A DNA stretch of 64,000 nucleotides, from contig CANHKG010000001.1 of assembly GCA_947460455.1 (NCBI GenBank), positions 21,638 through 85,637 on the forward strand. Direction: 5' to 3'. The notes beneath the pieces are model-generated. The model was given only the letters and a program-made list of their open reading frames with translations. It was not told the origin of the DNA and made no database searches. Shown piece by piece: positions 63,128 through 64,000 of the stretch. The translations under genes and the position numbers were made by a program. Each line of letters opens with the position of its first letter. The first letter of the stretch is position 1. Origin of the DNA: Rhodospirillales bacterium. GTDB lineage: Bacteria > Pseudomonadota > Alphaproteobacteria > Acetobacterales > Acetobacteraceae.

Positions 63128-64000
63128 TCAGGGCACCGGCAGATCGGTGATGCGGCACAGGTTCGCGCCCTTGCGCTCCAGCGCCCGCCCGCCCTCGAAC
63201 ACCACCCGCAGGTCGTAGCTGCATTCGCCGCCGCGCGGCAGGCGGAACAGCCGCGCCTCCTGCGGGGCCAGCTTGCCCTGGTCCAGCCGGTTGCGGCCCC
63301 AGCTGCCGGTGCCGGCCGGGGTGGCGAACAGCTCGGCGACGGGCACCTGGCCGCGATTGACCAGGCGGAAGCTCGGGTCGTCCGCCGGCTTGCCGCCCGG
63401 CGTGGTGGAGGCTGTGGCGGGGGCCGGGCGTGCGCCGGTGCCGTAGCACTGGATGAACAATGTGGAGGCATGCGCCACCTCCCCCACCGCCGCCGCCCGC
63501 ATGTCCGGCCCCGTGCTCTGCGCCATCGTGGGCATGGTGCCGGCATCGCGCAGGAACTGCCGCGCCTCCGCCCCCTTGATGGCGAAATTGACGTTCTGCG
63601 GAATGTCGCCGCCGGTCATCTGGGCGATGCGCATGGCGTTCAGCTTGCTCACCACCACGCCCACCACATTGGCCTGGGCATCCAGCAGCGGGCCGCCGGA
63701 ATTGCCCGGCTGCACCGGCGCGCTGATCTGGAAATGCACGGGGTTGTCGCGCAGTCCGGCCAGCGCGCTGATATCCCCGGTGGTGAGGGTGGGGCCGGAG
63801 GAGAGCACGCCCGAGAGCGGGAAGCCGTAGGTCACCACCGCCTCCCCGCGCGCCACCGCCGGGCCCTCGCGGAAGCGCAGCGCCGGGCCGGCCTCGCCCT
63901 CATAGCCCAGCAAGGCGAGGTCACGGCGGGGATCGGAGGCCAGCACGCGGGCTTGCACAATCTGCCCCTGCGGCGTGCGGAAGCTCACGCGCTGGCAGCC
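63128..64000 (-). CDS. Trypsin-like serine protease, C-terminal part (cut by window edge)
   Basis: 290 codons are visible and the frame continues past 64000 (GCQRVSFRTPQGQIV precedes an internal GTG, so that GTG is not the start). SDPRRDLALLGYEG carries the catalytic aspartate and APVQPGNSGGPLLD the catalytic serine; the histidine lies outside. After the protease domain, residues beyond about 180 form a separate C-terminal region (SFRLVNRGQVPVAELFATP, then RLPRGGECSYDLRVVF) that looks like a small beta domain. No PDZ is seen, unlike DegP. Probably periplasmic; role unknown. Confidence 0.85.
   Translation of the reverse strand, partial: GCQRVSFRTPQGQIVQARVLASDPRRDLALLGYEGEAGPALRFREGPAVARGEAVVTYGFPLSGVLSSGPTLTTGDISALAGLRDNPVHFQISAPVQPGNSGGPLLDAQANVVGVVVSKLNAMRIAQMTGGDIPQNVNFAIKGAEARQFLRDAGTMPTMAQSTGPDMRAAAVGEVAHASTLFIQCYGTGARPAPATASTTPGGKPADDPSFRLVNRGQVPVAELFATPAGTGSWGRNRLDQGKLAPQEARLFRLPRGGECSYDLRVVFEGGRALERKGANLCRITDLPVP

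Overview
The window is GC-rich DNA packed with tightly spaced, often overlapping genes. The gene set (MreBCD-PBP2-RodA, MiaB-PhoH-YbeY-CorC, CysS, TrxB with a divergent Lrp regulator, MmcB, TAXI/TRAP transport) points to the chromosome of an alphaproteobacterium. Rhodospirillales, probably an Acetobacteraceae relative, is my inference from protein style; no rRNA or tRNA is present to confirm it.

Layout. 1-3.3 kb: a minus-strand run of an Lrp/AsnC regulator, an ArnT-like glycosyltransferase, a threonine dehydratase and a cut-off glutathione S-transferase. 3.5-8.1 kb: trxB, a LysR regulator, a hairpin-rich gap with a strong terminator, and an OmpR/EnvZ-type two-component pair. 8.2-13 kb: an AlkA-type glycosylase, two unrecognised proteins in one operon, an Asp/Glu racemase and a DedA-type membrane protein. 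13-19 kb: the rod-shape and elongasome cluster mreB-mreC-mreD-mrdA-rodA. 19-21.3 kb: a fused hydrolase and a ChrA transporter. 21.3-25.6 kb: a minus-strand sugar/envelope group (GNAT, Tam methyltransferase, DegT aminotransferase, CapD/WbpM-type dehydratase). 25.8-30.8 kb: plsC, then the translationally coupled miaB-phoH-ybeY-corC operon. 31-35.6 kb: two tandem paralogous autotransporters. 35.8-40.5 kb: an acetyltransferase, an MFS transporter, a RepA-like protein and a frameshifted gene, separated by several palindromic repeat elements. 40.7-46 kb: cysS, a TrmJ-type methylase, SDR, metallopeptidase, phhB, mmcB and a beta-lactamase-like hydrolase. 46-50 kb: a TAXI receptor facing a fused TRAP permease, then an SDR. 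50.3-61 kb: an exopolysaccharide cluster (AsnB-type amidotransferase, Gfo/Idh-epimerase fusion, GT4, small membrane protein, exosortase-associated-type O-glycosylation ligase, two FemAB-like acyltransferases, YdcF, epimerase). 61.2-63 kb: two sugar-type ABC permeases. 63.1 kb to the end: a trypsin-like protease cut by the window edge.

Most genes fall into three themes: envelope construction (cell shape, phospholipid, polysaccharide, autotransporters), RNA and translation upkeep (MiaB, YbeY, CysS, TrmJ), and transport.

The most unusual items are a chromosomal protein homologous to plasmid RepA initiators with a QDRP-repeat linker and an unknown C-terminal domain (38012-39565); three loci carrying a bipartite AT-rich palindromic element in this GC-rich genome; a recent tandem autotransporter duplication marked by a 58-bp direct repeat; a 190-bp CACAGAG-rich cruciform; and a two-gene operon of unknown function. 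No CRISPR array, insertion sequence, prophage, tRNA or rRNA was seen.
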